Translations under genes and position numbers: made by a program
Assembly: GCF_000350085.1 (NCBI RefSeq)
Contig: NZ_CAUM01000020.1
Location: 1 to 64,000 of the forward strand
From: Mesorhizobium metallidurans STM 2683
Lineage (GTDB): Bacteria; Pseudomonadota; Alphaproteobacteria; Rhizobiales; Rhizobiaceae
DNA length: 64,000 nt
Direction: 5' to 3'
Shown here: positions 48,461 to 57,398 of the stretch, piece after piece
Numbering within the stretch: the first letter of the stretch is position 1
Layout: the number at the start of each line of letters is the position of its first letter
Notes under the pieces: model-generated
What the model saw: only the letters and a program-made list of their open reading frames with translations
Database searches by the model: none
What the model was told of the DNA's origin: nothing

Positions 48461-49320
48461 GCCGCAGCCGCCTTGTCACCGGTCGTTTGCCCTGCAGCCG
48501 CAAGCACGGCGCGAACGACGATCTCGCGTGCCGCGTCGAGCCGGTATTCGGCGCTGCCGCGCACATCGCCGATCGGCGACAACTCGTCCATCAGTGCCGA
48601 CTGGATTGCAGCAACCAGCCCATGATCAACCGGAAGGCCACGCAAGGCTGCTTCAACCCCTGAGAGGCGCTTGGCGACCGCCGAGCAGGAGCCGACGGCG
48701 ACAGCCGTGTCGCTGACGATACCATCCTCGATAACGAGGCGCGCCGCCACCATGGCAATGGAGATGACGAGATAGCGCCGCGCGCCGAGCTTCACGAAGC
48801 AAGAAGTGCCGGCAGCAGCGAATTTCGGAATGCGAATGGCGGTGACCATTTCGCCCGGCCGCAAATCCGTGCGGCGGTTTCCGAGGATGAACTCTGGGAC
48901 TGGCAGATGCCGTGTCGTCGTCACCGAACGCAGTTCAACCTCGGCGTCGAGCACAAGCAGCGCCGGCACGCCGTCGGCGGCCGGAGAGGCATTGCAGAGA
49001 TTGCCGGCGATGGAGGCGACGTTCTGGATCTGCACGGAGCCCACTTCCCGCGCCGCCTGCTTCAGCGCATCGAAAGCCGCAGGCAGCGGATGGCGGACAA
49101 GATCTGTCCAGGTGGTGCGCGCGCCGATGACCCAATGGGTACCGATATCGGCGATACCGCGCAACGCCGCCAGGCCGTTAATGTCGAGGACGTTGTCGCG
49201 AAAAGGCTTGCTGCCTTGCGCCGGGTAGAAATCGGTGCCGCCGGCAAGGATGCGCCACGAAGCCTCGCCAAGCAAAGCGAGTGCTTCGTCGACGGTGGTG
49301 GGTTTCGCGTAACGGATCAC
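48457..49320 (-). CDS. Xanthine-dehydrogenase-family FAD-binding subunit
   Basis: A 287-residue FAD subunit. The flavin-binding signature is [13 protein letters not shown], with [26 protein letters not shown] and the C-terminal CO-dehydrogenase flavoprotein domain. The GTG at 49320 ([14 protein letters not shown]) is chosen by its ggaagg site; the upstream frame is not coding. It is the first gene of the operon, driven by a good promoter at 49417-49444. Confidence 0.88.
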   Translation of the reverse strand: MIRYAKPTTVDEALALLGEASWRILAGGTDFYPAQGSKPFRDNVLDINGLAALRGIADIGTHWVIGARTTWTDLVRHPLPAAFDALKQAAREVGSVQIQNVASIAGNLCNASPAADGVPALLVLDAEVELRSVTTTRHLPVPEFILGNRRTDLRPGEMVTAIRIPKFAAAGTSCFVKLGARRYLVISIAMVAARLVIEDGIVSDTAVAVGSCSAVAKRLSGVEAALRGLPVDHGLVAAIQSALMDELSPIGDVRGSAEYRLDAAREIVVRAVLAAAGQTTGDKAAAA

Positions 49321-49403
49321 GCTTTGCCTTCCAACAAGAGGGTGCCATCCCAGAAAATGGCCTTCCCGACGGATTTTCCCGGCGCGCCCGTACCAGCCAA
49401 ATT

Positions 49404-49444
49404 CATTCGTATGCAAATGATATCAAGCCGGTGCGAATTGTCAA
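49404..49444 (-). promoter_or_regulatory. Sigma-70-like promoter and possible operator of the Mo-hydroxylase operon
   Basis: Reading the minus strand, ttgaca (49439-49444) is followed after 16 nt by tatcat (49417-49422). An imperfect palindrome catttg-cata-cgaatg (49404-49419) overlaps the -10/+1 region, where the MarR protein could bind. The transcript leader would be about 90 nt. Confidence 0.6.
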
Positions 49445-49500
49445 AGCCAGAGTTTTGCGGCGGCATCGCATCCGTGCCACGGCACGCATTTGTTACGCTC

Positions 49501-49604
49501 GCGCATGACCCCGAAAATCGGAACCGATTTTTCGGAAAGGATCATGCGCAAACTCAAAGTGCTACAGCGTCCTTTGCGCGTCCAAAGGACGCGCGGCGCT
49601 GTAG
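49501..49604. repeat. Composite palindromic repeat (two hairpins)
   Basis: First unit 49501-49549: gcgcatgaccccgaaaatcgg with an imperfect reverse complement ending ggatcatgcgc, related to the element at 3724. Second unit 49562-49604: ctacagcg ... cgctgtag, with an inner stem gcgtccttt/aaaggacgc. It occupies most of the gap between the FAD-subunit promoter and pncA, and is a typical dispersed rhizobial intergenic element. Confidence 0.8.
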
Positions 49605-49719
49605 AGGTTGACGCAGGCGGCCATCTGGTCAAGTTTCTGCGTCCGGTCGCGCCAGCGGCCTTTCTTCCGCCGGAACCCCCACCGGAGCCCGAGCCCGAGA
49701 CTGACGAGAAGGAGGCACC

Positions 49720-50334
49720 ATGGCCGACGAAGCGCTTGTTGTCATCGACCTGCAGAACGACTTCTGCCCTGGCGGCACGCTGGCGGTGGCCGGCGGCGAC
49801 GAGATCGTGCCGTTGGTCAACGACCTGATCCGGCGAACCGAGCATGTCGTGCTGACGCAGGACTGGCATCCCGCCGGCCATTCCAGCTTCGCCTCCTGCC
49901 ATCCCGGCAAGCAGCCCTTCGAGACGATCGAGATGCCTTACGGCCATCAGACGCTGTGGCCGGACCATTGCATCCAGGGCAGCCTCGGCTCGGACTTTCA
50001 TTCGGGACTCGCCTGGACCAAGGCGGAGCTGATTATCCGCAAGGGGTTCAGACCGGCGATCGACAGCTATTCGGCCTTCTTCGAGAACGACCATACGACG
50101 CCGACCGGACTTGCCGGCTATCTGCGCGAACGCGGCATCGATGCGGTGACGCTTGTCGGATTGGCCACTGATTTCTGTGTCGCCTTCTCGGCGCTCGATT
50201 CGGTCAAGCAGGGTTTCAAGACGACGGTGCGGCTCGACGCCTGCCGCGGCATCGACCTCAACGGCTCCGTCGAGGCGATGCTGAAGCGGATGCGCGAGGC
50301 CGGCGTCATACTTGAAGACCATTTGTCGGACTGA
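49720..50334 (+). CDS. pncA: Nicotinamidase (pyrazinamidase)
   Basis: A 204-residue nicotinamidase that converts nicotinamide to nicotinate. The catalytic triad is Asp10 (VVIDLQNDF), Lys108 (IIRKGF) and a Cys near 153 (LATDFCVAFSA). Metal ligands are in TQDWHPAGHSSF. Ribosome site aaggaggcacc lies before the ATG. With pncB at 57.4-58.7 kb it completes NAD salvage, and its product nicotinate is also a possible substrate of the neighbouring Mo-hydroxylase. Confidence 0.95.
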   Translation: MADEALVVIDLQNDFCPGGTLAVAGGDEIVPLVNDLIRRTEHVVLTQDWHPAGHSSFASCHPGKQPFETIEMPYGHQTLWPDHCIQGSLGSDFHSGLAWTKAELIIRKGFRPAIDSYSAFFENDHTTPTGLAGYLRERGIDAVTLVGLATDFCVAFSALDSVKQGFKTTVRLDACRGIDLNGSVEAMLKRMREAGVILEDHLSD

Positions 50335-50398
50335 CCGGACCGTGGAGCGTCAGGTAAAGATCCCATGCCCCAAGGCAGGACCATCGCCCGTGGGCAAG

Positions 50399-50550
50399 GA
50401 CCCCCTCACCCGGATTGCCAACCGAATTGCGAAAGGCAATTCGGGGCAATCCGACCTCTCCCCAAGGGGAGAGGAGGTCGCCAGCGTTGACGCCAGCCTC
50501 TTCTCCCCGCCGGGGAGAAGATGGCCGCGCAGCGGCCGGATGAGGGGGCC
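50399..50550. repeat. Rhizobial intergenic repeat with several stems
   Basis: Nested inverted repeats: ccgaattgcgaaaggcaattcgg (50419-50441), then ctctccccaaggggagag (50457-50474), then ttctccccgccggggagaa (50502-50520), with ccccctcacccgg ... ccggatgaggggg at the ends. Such ctctcccc-aaggggagag blocks are dispersed in rhizobia. The element runs into the 5' end of the next gene. Confidence 0.8.
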
Positions 50551-50578
50551 TTTTTCATACGCAATCCCTCTCTGCTCT

Positions 50579-52000
50579 GTGGACGCTTTAACCGCAATCG
50601 CTGTGACGGCTGTCGCGATGCTGTTGCCTGCACAGGCGCTGGCGGCAGAGGAACACGGTTTGCCGGGCCAAACAATGCCGTTGTGGTGGGCACTGCCCTT
50701 CGCCGGCCTGCTGCTGTCGATCGCCACCGGGCCGTTGCTCTTCCACCACGCCTGGGAGCAGCACTATGGCAAGATCACCGCCTTCTGGGCGGCACTGGTG
50801 ATCGTGCCGCTGGCAGTCGCCTTCGGCATCCCTTCAGCCACGGAAGCGGTGCTGCACGCGCTGCTCACCGAATATATGTCGTTCATCATCCTGCTGTTCG
50901 CGCTGTTCACCATTTCGGGCGGTATTCTCGTTGCCGGCAACATCCACGGCACACCGCTGGTCAATGCCGGGCTGCTGCTGATCGGCGCGGTTCTCGCGTC
51001 CATCATCGGCACGACCGGCGCCTCGATGATCCTGATCCGGCCGATCCTGCGCGCCAACGACAACCGGCCTTTCAACGCCCATGTCGCCATCTTCTTCATC
51101 TTCCTGGTCTCCAACATCGGCGGCTCGCTGACGCCGCTCGGCGACCCGCCGCTGTTCGTCGGCTTCCTGCGCGGCGTCGATTTCTTCTGGACGACAGCGA
51201 ATCTCTGGCAGGAGACTTTGTTCGTCGGCGGCGTCGTGCTGGCCGTCTTCCTGGCGATCGACATCATCCTGCATCGCCGCGAGGGCGGCGCGCCGAAGAT
51301 CAAGGATCCGACACCCGATACGAAAGTGCGCATCCGCGGCCTGGCCAACCTTCCGCTGCTGGCCGGCGTGATCGGCGCGATCCTGCTGTCTGCCATCTGG
51401 AAACCGGGCGTAAGCGTCTCAGTGCTGGGCGTCAGTCTCGAACTGCAGGACCTCGCGCGCGACGCCATCATCCTGGCGCTCGCCCTCCTGTCGCTTCGCG
51501 TCTCGTACAAGAGCCATCGCGAGGCCAACGGCTTCAACTGGGAGCCGATATCAGAGGTGGCAAAACTGTTTGCCGGCATCTTCATCTGCATCGTGCCGGT
51601 GGTCGCCATACTGAAGGCCGGTCATGACGGGGCGCTGGCGCCGCTGGTCTCGCTGGTCACCTCGCCGTCGGGCGAGCCCAACGACCTCGCCTATTTCTGG
51701 TTGACCGGCGTGCTGTCGTCCTTCCTCGACAATGCACCGACCTATCTGGTGTTCTTCGAACTCGCCGGCGGCGACCCGCAGCATCTGATGACCAGCTTCG
51801 CCTCGACACTGGCGGCGATCTCGGCCGGTGCCGTGTTCATGGGCGCCAACACCTATATCGGCAATGCGCCTAACTTCATGGTCTATGCCATCGCCCGCCA
51901 TCGCGGCGTGAAGATGCCGGGCTTCTTTGGCTACATGGCGTGGTCGGGCCTGGTGCTGATCCCGCCATTTTTGATCGCCGGCTTTCTGTTCTTCAGGTAA
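50579..52000 (+). CDS. NhaD/ArsB-like sodium:proton antiporter (ion transporter superfamily)
   Basis: About 473 residues from GTG 50579. A signal-like stretch (AMLLPAQALAAEEHG) precedes about eleven helices, with SNIGGSLTPLGDPPLFVGFLRG and a second-half SSFLDNAPTYLVFFELAGG motif. Both are typical of the ion-transporter superfamily (NhaD/citrate/arsenite). The true start is unclear: the frame is open upstream through a repeat element, and no good ribosome site is seen, so the 5' end may have been replaced by the repeat. Confidence 0.8.
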   Translation: MDALTAIAVTAVAMLLPAQALAAEEHGLPGQTMPLWWALPFAGLLLSIATGPLLFHHAWEQHYGKITAFWAALVIVPLAVAFGIPSATEAVLHALLTEYMSFIILLFALFTISGGILVAGNIHGTPLVNAGLLLIGAVLASIIGTTGASMILIRPILRANDNRPFNAHVAIFFIFLVSNIGGSLTPLGDPPLFVGFLRGVDFFWTTANLWQETLFVGGVVLAVFLAIDIILHRREGGAPKIKDPTPDTKVRIRGLANLPLLAGVIGAILLSAIWKPGVSVSVLGVSLELQDLARDAIILALALLSLRVSYKSHREANGFNWEPISEVAKLFAGIFICIVPVVAILKAGHDGALAPLVSLVTSPSGEPNDLAYFWLTGVLSSFLDNAPTYLVFFELAGGDPQHLMTSFASTLAAISAGAVFMGANTYIGNAPNFMVYAIARHRGVKMPGFFGYMAWSGLVLIPPFLIAGFLFFR

Positions 52001-52714
52001 TCACCCAACGCCGACATAGCGGCGGACGGCCGACGGATCGGCGCGCAGTTGCTCGACGTCGACGGTCTCGCGGTTGCGGCCGTTTTCGATGAATGAAACA
52101 CGGTCGGCGACCGACAGCACGGCATCGACCCGCTGCTCGACGAGGATGGTCGAAACGCCTGATACACGCAGCTTCGCCACCGTTTCGCGGATTTTCGCGA
52201 TCATCGACGGCATCAGCCCTTCGGTCGGCTCATCGAGCAGCAGCACCTGCGGTTCGAGGCACAGTGCCCGGGCCATGGCCAGCATCTGCTGCTCGCCGCC
52301 GGACAGCGTGCCGGAGCGCTGTCTCAGCCGCTGGCGCAGCAGCGGGAAAAGGTCGAGCACGTTTTCGCGCGTCGCCTTGCCCTTGTTGCGCGTCATCAGG
52401 CCGATCTCGATATTTTCCGCCACCGTCATCTCGGCGAACAGCCGCCGGCCCTGCGGTACATAGGCGACGCCGGCCTTCGGCACCTCATGCGCGGGAAGAC
52501 CGGTCAATTCCTCGCCATCGAGCCTGATCGAACCGGCGCTCGACGGAATCAGCCCCATGATCGCCTTCAGCGTCGTCGTCTTGCCGGCGCCGTTGCGGCC
52601 GAACAGGCAAAGCACCTCGCCCTTGTTCAGCGCGAGGTCGAGGCCGTAGAGCACCTGGACATCGCCGTAGAAGCAATCCAGCCCGGAGATGGTCAGCGCC
52701 CTTGTTTCTGTCAT
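52001..52714 (-). CDS. livF: Branched-chain-type ABC transporter ATP-binding protein (LivF)
   Basis: A 237-residue ATPase. Walker A is GRNGAGKTT, the signature LSGGEQQMLAMARAL, and Walker B LLLDEPTEGL. It has the VPQGRRLFAEMTVAENI segment common to LivF proteins. ATGA overlap with livG. It is the last gene of an importer operon; the gene name gives the family, not the substrate. Confidence 0.92.
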   Translation of the reverse strand: MTETRALTISGLDCFYGDVQVLYGLDLALNKGEVLCLFGRNGAGKTTTLKAIMGLIPSSAGSIRLDGEELTGLPAHEVPKAGVAYVPQGRRLFAEMTVAENIEIGLMTRNKGKATRENVLDLFPLLRQRLRQRSGTLSGGEQQMLAMARALCLEPQVLLLDEPTEGLMPSMIAKIRETVAKLRVSGVSTILVEQRVDAVLSVADRVSFIENGRNRETVDVEQLRADPSAVRRYVGVG

Positions 52715-53436
52715 GGGGTCGCTCCGAGATAGGCGTCCTGCACCTCGGTGTTGGCCCGGATCTGCTCGGGCGTGCCTTCGGCCAGTATCTTGCCGGCGTT
52801 GAAGACGGTGATGCGGTCGGCAAGCTGCATGACGACAGGCATGTTGTGCTCGATCAGAAGCACGGTGGCGCTCCTGGCGATGTCGCGCACGAGTTCGATG
52901 AAATTGTCGATCTCGCTGTCGGCCAGCCCTTGCGTCGGCTCGTCGAGGATCAGCAGGCGCGGCTTCAGCGCCAACCCCATCGCCACTTCGAGCAGGCGCT
53001 GGTGACCGTAGGACAATTGCCCGGCCAGCATATGGGTGCGGTCGGCAAGGCCGGTGCGTTCGAGCGCCGCCATGACGCCGGTGCGGACCGCGCCCTTCGA
53101 GCGGCCGTCGGTGAGCGTGCGCTGCACCGGCAGCGCGACATTGTCGTAGACGCTGAGATTGGCAAAGACGCTGGTGATCTGGAACGTGTAGGCGACGCCA
53201 AGCCGTACCCTGGCATAGGCCGGCAGATTGGTGATGTCGGCGCCGTCGAAGACGACCATGCCCGAGGATGGCTGGATGCGGCCGCTGACCAGGCTGACGA
53301 AGGTGGTCTTGCCGGCGCCGTTAGGCCCGATGACGGCGCGGATCTCGCCCGGCATCATCGCGAAGTCGACATTGGCGACGGCGCGCAGGCCGCCGAAATT
53401 GCGCGACAGGCCCTTGGTGGTCAGCAGCGGCATCAT
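52711..53436 (-). CDS. livG: Branched-chain-type ABC transporter ATP-binding protein (LivG)
   Basis: A 241-residue ATPase. Walker A is GPNGAGKTT, then LGVAYTFQITSVFANLSVYDN and LLILDEPTQGLADSEID. The ABC signature is SYGHQRLLEVAM, a shortened variant (no LSGG), as in some LivG proteins of urea/amide importers. Start at 53436 is ATGA with the livM stop; a longer frame that runs through livM is out of phase with the real gene there. Confidence 0.9.
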   Translation of the reverse strand: MMPLLTTKGLSRNFGGLRAVANVDFAMMPGEIRAVIGPNGAGKTTFVSLVSGRIQPSSGMVVFDGADITNLPAYARVRLGVAYTFQITSVFANLSVYDNVALPVQRTLTDGRSKGAVRTGVMAALERTGLADRTHMLAGQLSYGHQRLLEVAMGLALKPRLLILDEPTQGLADSEIDNFIELVRDIARSATVLLIEHNMPVVMQLADRITVFNAGKILAEGTPEQIRANTEVQDAYLGATP

Positions 53437-54395
53437 GGCAACCATCCGAGCCAACGCTGGCGGATGGTGCCCAGGATGCCTTTGGGGAAAAACAGCACCA
53501 AAAGAATGAGCGCGATGCCAACGATCAAGAGATAGGCCGAGGTGTAGCCGCTGGTGATGTCGACGATGTAGTACATGAACAGCGTGCCGATCATGGGCCC
53601 TAACGTCGTGGCAGCACCCCCCAGCAGCACCCAGAGCAGCGGCAGGATGGAATATTGCACCGAAGCGAAGCTCGAACCGACATAGCCGAACAGCAGCGCA
53701 TAGGCGGCACCGGACGCCGCACAGATGGTGCCTGAGATGACGACTGCGGCGAGCTTGTTGGAAAACGTGTCGTAGCCGAGCATCTTCGTGCGCTCCTCGT
53801 TCTCGCGGATGGCGACCAGCACGCGGCCATACCTGGAACGGACGACGGCGAGGGTGACGAGCAGCACGGTCGAAAACAGCGCCAGCGCGCTCATGTAGCG
53901 GACAGTCGGGTTGGTGAGGTCCAGCGATGTCGCGCCGAAGCCGAGCACCCGCGCCGGCTGCGGCACCACCATGCCCTGGTCGCCGCCGGTCCATGAAGCG
54001 AAATAGAGAATGACCAGGTAAAAGACCTGCGCGAACATCATGGTGACGATCATGAAGGCGACGCCGGAGGTACGCAGCGCCAGCACGCCGATGACCAAGG
54101 AAAGAGCCGCGCCGCAGAGGATGCCGGCGGCGAAGGCGGCCGGCACGCTCCAGCCGAGATGGATGACGGCGAGACCCGCGCCATAGAGCCCGGCGGAAAA
54201 GAACATGGCGTGGCCAAGGCTGAGCAGACCGACATAGCCGAACAGCATGTTGTAGCCCATGGCGAAGACAGCCAGCACCATGATGCGGGCAAGCAGGCCA
54301 TGATGATAGTCGGGCAAGACGAAGCTCAAGGCGAAGAGCAAGGCGATGACGCCGAGATGCAGCGCATAGGGTTTTGCCGGCGAAGCATCCTTCAT
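53433..54395 (-). CDS. livM: Branched-chain-type ABC transporter permease (LivM)
   Basis: A 320-residue permease with eight or more helices. Typical segments are MGYNMLFGYVGLLSLGHAMFF, the TP-loop region with IRENEERTKMLGYDTFSNKL, and GAAYALLFGYVG. ATGA overlaps link it to livH and livG. Confidence 0.93.
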   Translation of the reverse strand: MKDASPAKPYALHLGVIALLFALSFVLPDYHHGLLARIMVLAVFAMGYNMLFGYVGLLSLGHAMFFSAGLYGAGLAVIHLGWSVPAAFAAGILCGAALSLVIGVLALRTSGVAFMIVTMMFAQVFYLVILYFASWTGGDQGMVVPQPARVLGFGATSLDLTNPTVRYMSALALFSTVLLVTLAVVRSRYGRVLVAIRENEERTKMLGYDTFSNKLAAVVISGTICAASGAAYALLFGYVGSSFASVQYSILPLLWVLLGGAATTLGPMIGTLFMYYIVDITSGYTSAYLLIVGIALILLVLFFPKGILGTIRQRWLGWLP

Positions 54396-55273
54396 CGCGA
54401 TGCCGTTCCAAACAGGCCCTGCGGCCGGAACACCAGCACCATGGCGACCAGCAGCGTGGCGATGATCTTGGCCAGCGTCGGCGAGAAGAACACCGAGATG
54501 ATGCCGTCCGACAAGCCGATAAGCACAGCGGCGACAAGGGTGCCGCGCAGCGAGCCGAGACCGCCGATGATGACGACGATGAAGGAGAGCAGCAGCGGGT
54601 CCTGTCCCATCAGGTAATGAGCCTGGCTGATCGGCACGATCAGCACCGCGGCCACCGCGGCCAGCATGGCGCCGAGCGCGAAGACGCCGGCATAGACCCG
54701 GTCGACCGGAATGCCGAAGGCCTGCGCCGTCTCGCTGTCATATTGCGTGGCGCGCATGATGAGCCCGATCTTCGTGCGGGTCAGCACGAACCATGTCGCT
54801 GCAAGCAGCAGCGCCGAGGCCGCTATGACCGACAGCTTGTAGCCGGAATAGCCGAACCAGGGCAGCAGGATGCGATAGCTGAAGGGCGGCTCGACCGGCC
54901 GCGCCTCCGGACCGTAGAAGGTCAGCGCCAATTGCTGGATGATGTAGAGCATGCCGATGGTGGCGACGATGGTGGCTTCGGGATTGTAGTTGAGCCGGCG
55001 CAGCACCAGCCGCTCGGCGAACAGCGCAACAGCGCCGACGATCAGCGGCGCCAGCACGAGAGCGGCGAGGAAGCCGAGCGCCGGATGGCCAGAAATCGCC
55101 GTCGAGATCGCCCAGGCCAGCACCGCGCCCAGCATGAAGAACTCGCCATGGGCGACATTGACGACGCGCATGACGCCGAACACCAGCGACAGGCCAAGCG
55201 CCATCAGCGCCAGCACGGCGGAGGTGACGAGGCCTTCGAGGGCGGCGAGGAGGAGGTGAGGTCCGAAATGCAT
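54392..55273 (-). CDS. livH: Branched-chain-type ABC transporter permease (LivH)
   Basis: A 293-residue permease. GLSLVFGVMRVVNVAHGEFFMLGA at the start, RATQYDSETAQAFGIPVDRVY in the middle and VVIIGGLGSLRGTLVAAVLIG near the end are diagnostic of LivH. A 218-nt gap with two inverted repeats separates it from the binding-protein gene. Confidence 0.93.
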   Translation of the reverse strand: MHFGPHLLLAALEGLVTSAVLALMALGLSLVFGVMRVVNVAHGEFFMLGAVLAWAISTAISGHPALGFLAALVLAPLIVGAVALFAERLVLRRLNYNPEATIVATIGMLYIIQQLALTFYGPEARPVEPPFSYRILLPWFGYSGYKLSVIAASALLLAATWFVLTRTKIGLIMRATQYDSETAQAFGIPVDRVYAGVFALGAMLAAVAAVLIVPISQAHYLMGQDPLLLSFIVVIIGGLGSLRGTLVAAVLIGLSDGIISVFFSPTLAKIIATLLVAMVLVFRPQGLFGTASR

Positions 55274-55300
55274 CCGTTAGGCACCGGCGGATGCGCGAGG

Positions 55301-55459
55301 CACCCCCCTCTGTCCTGCCGGCCATCTCCTGCTCAAGGGAGGAGATCGGATTTCATCTAAGGTTTCGCCAATTGCCAGGCTCGGCAGGTAGCCGCCTTCG
55401 CACAAACTGCCAATCTCCCCCCTTGAGGGGGAGATGGCCGGCAGGACAGAGGGGGGTGG
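55301..55459. repeat. Inverted pair of a cccccctctgtcctgccgg repeat
   Basis: Copies at 55301-55350 (cacccccctctgtcctgccg, then a catctcc ... ggagat stem) and, in opposite orientation, 55412-55459. A third copy is at 57285-57334. The family is a rhizobial short repeat. The pair lies between livH and the binding-protein gene and could form a large stem in the operon mRNA. Confidence 0.85.
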
Positions 55460-55491
55460 CTTGGCTCCCATGCTTAAAGACAAAGCCGTGT

Positions 55492-56793
55492 CTAAAGCGC
55501 CTGCGTCGTGTAATCCCCTTCCGGCTCGTAAAGGCCGTCCTCGATCTTGGTCTTGTGGACGACCTTCAGCTTGCCGCCTTCGACCTTGGAGATGTTCTGG
55601 ATGCCGAAGCACTGGTGGATCTTGCCGTTGAAGGTCTTTGGTCCCTGCGGATGCTCGTGTCCCTCGGCGAATTCGGTCAGGGCCTCGGTCGCCTCGACCA
55701 GCTTGGCGCGGTCTTCCGGTCCCTTGTAGCCAGCATCCTCCATCGCCTTCTTGACGACATAGAGCGTTTCCCAGCAGCCGAACATGTGCGCGGCGGTGGA
55801 GACGTCCTTGGGATCGCCGACGGCGGCGCCATTGTCGTCGATGCCGACAGCGGCGCGGTAGGCTTTTTGCGCGGCGGAATCGTCAGGCTGGGCGTAACGC
55901 GGCGAGCCTTCCCAGAAATGGCTCCCGTCGAGGAATTCGAGGCCGGGGCTGTTGATGTCGGTGGCTTCCAGCGAATCGATGAAGCCGAACAGCTGCGGCC
56001 GGTTGGAACCGTAGAACTCGCCAAGTTCCTTGACGAAGGTGAGTACCGCCGGGCCGACCATGACGTGATAGATCACCTCGGTCTCGGCCGGGATCTGCGG
56101 AAAATATTTGGTGAAGGAGGATTCTGTCGGCGGGATGGCGATCTGGGCGATGACCTCGGCACCTTGCGCCTTCAGCGCCGGCGGCAGGTAGTCGCGATGG
56201 TCGTAGCCGAAGGCAAAGTCGGGGAATATCTGCGTCACCTTCTTGCCTGCGTTCGCCGCGATCCATGGCGCCATCGCCTGGATCTGGCTCTTCACGTCGG
56301 TGATGCCGGGCTGGAAGACGTAGCGGTTGAGCTTGGTCGAGGCGACGTGGTGACCCTCGCTGACGACAAAGTAAGGCATCTTGGCCTCGCCGGCGGCCGG
56401 CGCCGAACCGATGACGACATGCGAAAACAGCGTGCCGAAGACGATGTCGGTTTTGTGCTGGGTGGCGAATTTACCGACTACCTCGGCGCCACGACCGGGA
56501 TCGGTGCCGTCATCCTCGATGATCACTTCGACCGGCCGGCCGTTGATGCCGCCGGCGTCGTTGATCGCCTTGATCGCGGCCGCCGTGGTCTTCTCGTACC
56601 AGCGGCCATAGGCGGCGCCGATGCCGGTACGGTGCGACTGGAAGCCGATCTTGATTGGCGCCGAACTCTGCGCCTGGCTGTAACGCACGAAACCGGGCGC
56701 GACAGCGAGACCGGCGCCGGCGGCCAGACCTTTCAGCGCCGTGCGGCGGGTAAGACCGGTTTTCGAGAGATCGAAAGTCTTGCTCTTGTGCAT
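55492..56793 (-). CDS. Branched-chain-type ABC transporter substrate-binding protein
   Basis: A 433-residue periplasmic binding protein with a Tat signal (LTRRTALKGLAAGAGLAVAPG). The type I fold is evident from IKIGFQSHRTGIGAAYGRWYE, GGINGRPVEVIIEDDGTDP and a conserved ligand region FGTLFSHVVIGSAPAAGEAKMPYF. It differs from classic leucine-binding proteins and resembles those for amides, urea or aromatic compounds. With livHMGF it makes a full importer. Confidence 0.9.
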   Translation of the reverse strand: MHKSKTFDLSKTGLTRRTALKGLAAGAGLAVAPGFVRYSQAQSSAPIKIGFQSHRTGIGAAYGRWYEKTTAAAIKAINDAGGINGRPVEVIIEDDGTDPGRGAEVVGKFATQHKTDIVFGTLFSHVVIGSAPAAGEAKMPYFVVSEGHHVASTKLNRYVFQPGITDVKSQIQAMAPWIAANAGKKVTQIFPDFAFGYDHRDYLPPALKAQGAEVIAQIAIPPTESSFTKYFPQIPAETEVIYHVMVGPAVLTFVKELGEFYGSNRPQLFGFIDSLEATDINSPGLEFLDGSHFWEGSPRYAQPDDSAAQKAYRAAVGIDDNGAAVGDPKDVSTAAHMFGCWETLYVVKKAMEDAGYKGPEDRAKLVEATEALTEFAEGHEHPQGPKTFNGKIHQCFGIQNISKVEGGKLKVVHKTKIEDGLYEPEGDYTTQAL

Positions 56794-56946
56794 GATGCCG
56801 TTCCCCTTGTTCAGCGTTCCGAGCGAAACGTCCGCTCATTTCCGGAAGTCGAAAAATTGCATGTGTACAAACTAAATCACCAAAGTACGGACACGGCAAT
56901 GCCGGTTCCCTGGGGTAATCCCGGTTTATTTTCCAGCGCAAAAGCC

Positions 56947-57267
56947 TCAGCCAACCGTCGGCATGGCAAGCAGCCAGAGGCCGAAGACGGTATAGGCGAT
57001 CATCAGCACGGTGAGCGGCAACTGGCTGAGCGCGGTGCGTGCAGGAACCGGGTGCAACCGCTAGGCGAGGCCGTGGGCGACAAGCACGGCGAGCATGTGG
57101 CCGGCGATGATGACGCCGGCCTGCAGATTCCACAGCCACCAGGCCGAGCCGGCGCCGGCGACCACGCCGGCTTCGATCTCCATGTCGGCGGTGCCGAACA
57201 GGTTCCAGCCCAGTGCAAACGGGTCGGACAGGGCAGCAACCGCATACTGGCCGTCGACGAGCAGCGC
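56947..57267 (-). pseudogene. C-terminal remnant of a membrane protein with an internal stop
   Basis: The minus strand reads ALLVDGQYAVAALSDPFALG, then AWWLWNLQAGVIIAGHMLAVLVAHGLA, a TAG at 57061-57063, then LHPVPARTALSQLPLTVLMIAYTVFGLWLL to a TGA at 56947. The coherent hydrophobic coding across the stop shows a decayed gene. Its 5' part ends at the repeat at 57285. The parent family resembles large polytopic membrane proteins, but I cannot name it with certainty. Confidence 0.65.
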
Positions 57268-57284
57268 GCCACTCGAACGAATTG

Positions 57285-57334
57285 CCGATCTCCCCCCTTG
57301 CGGGGGAGATGTCCGGCAGGACAGAGGGGGGTGG
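57285..57334. repeat. Third copy of the cccccctctgtcctgccgg repeat
   Basis: gatctccccccttgcgggggagatgtccggcaggacagaggggggtg matches the 55412-55459 copy, differing mainly in the loop. It borders the pseudogene at 56947-57267 and lies just before the pncB 3' end. Confidence 0.85.
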
Positions 57335-57398
57335 GCGGGAACTCACGCTATCCGAGGTTTCCATCTTGACCGGCGGACGAACCAATCCGTCGGCCCCC

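Noticed and set aside
52711..54537. A 608-codon open frame covering livG and most of livM
   Set aside because: Only the last ~241 codons encode livG; the upstream part is out of phase with livM, which has clear permease motifs and ATGA junctions.
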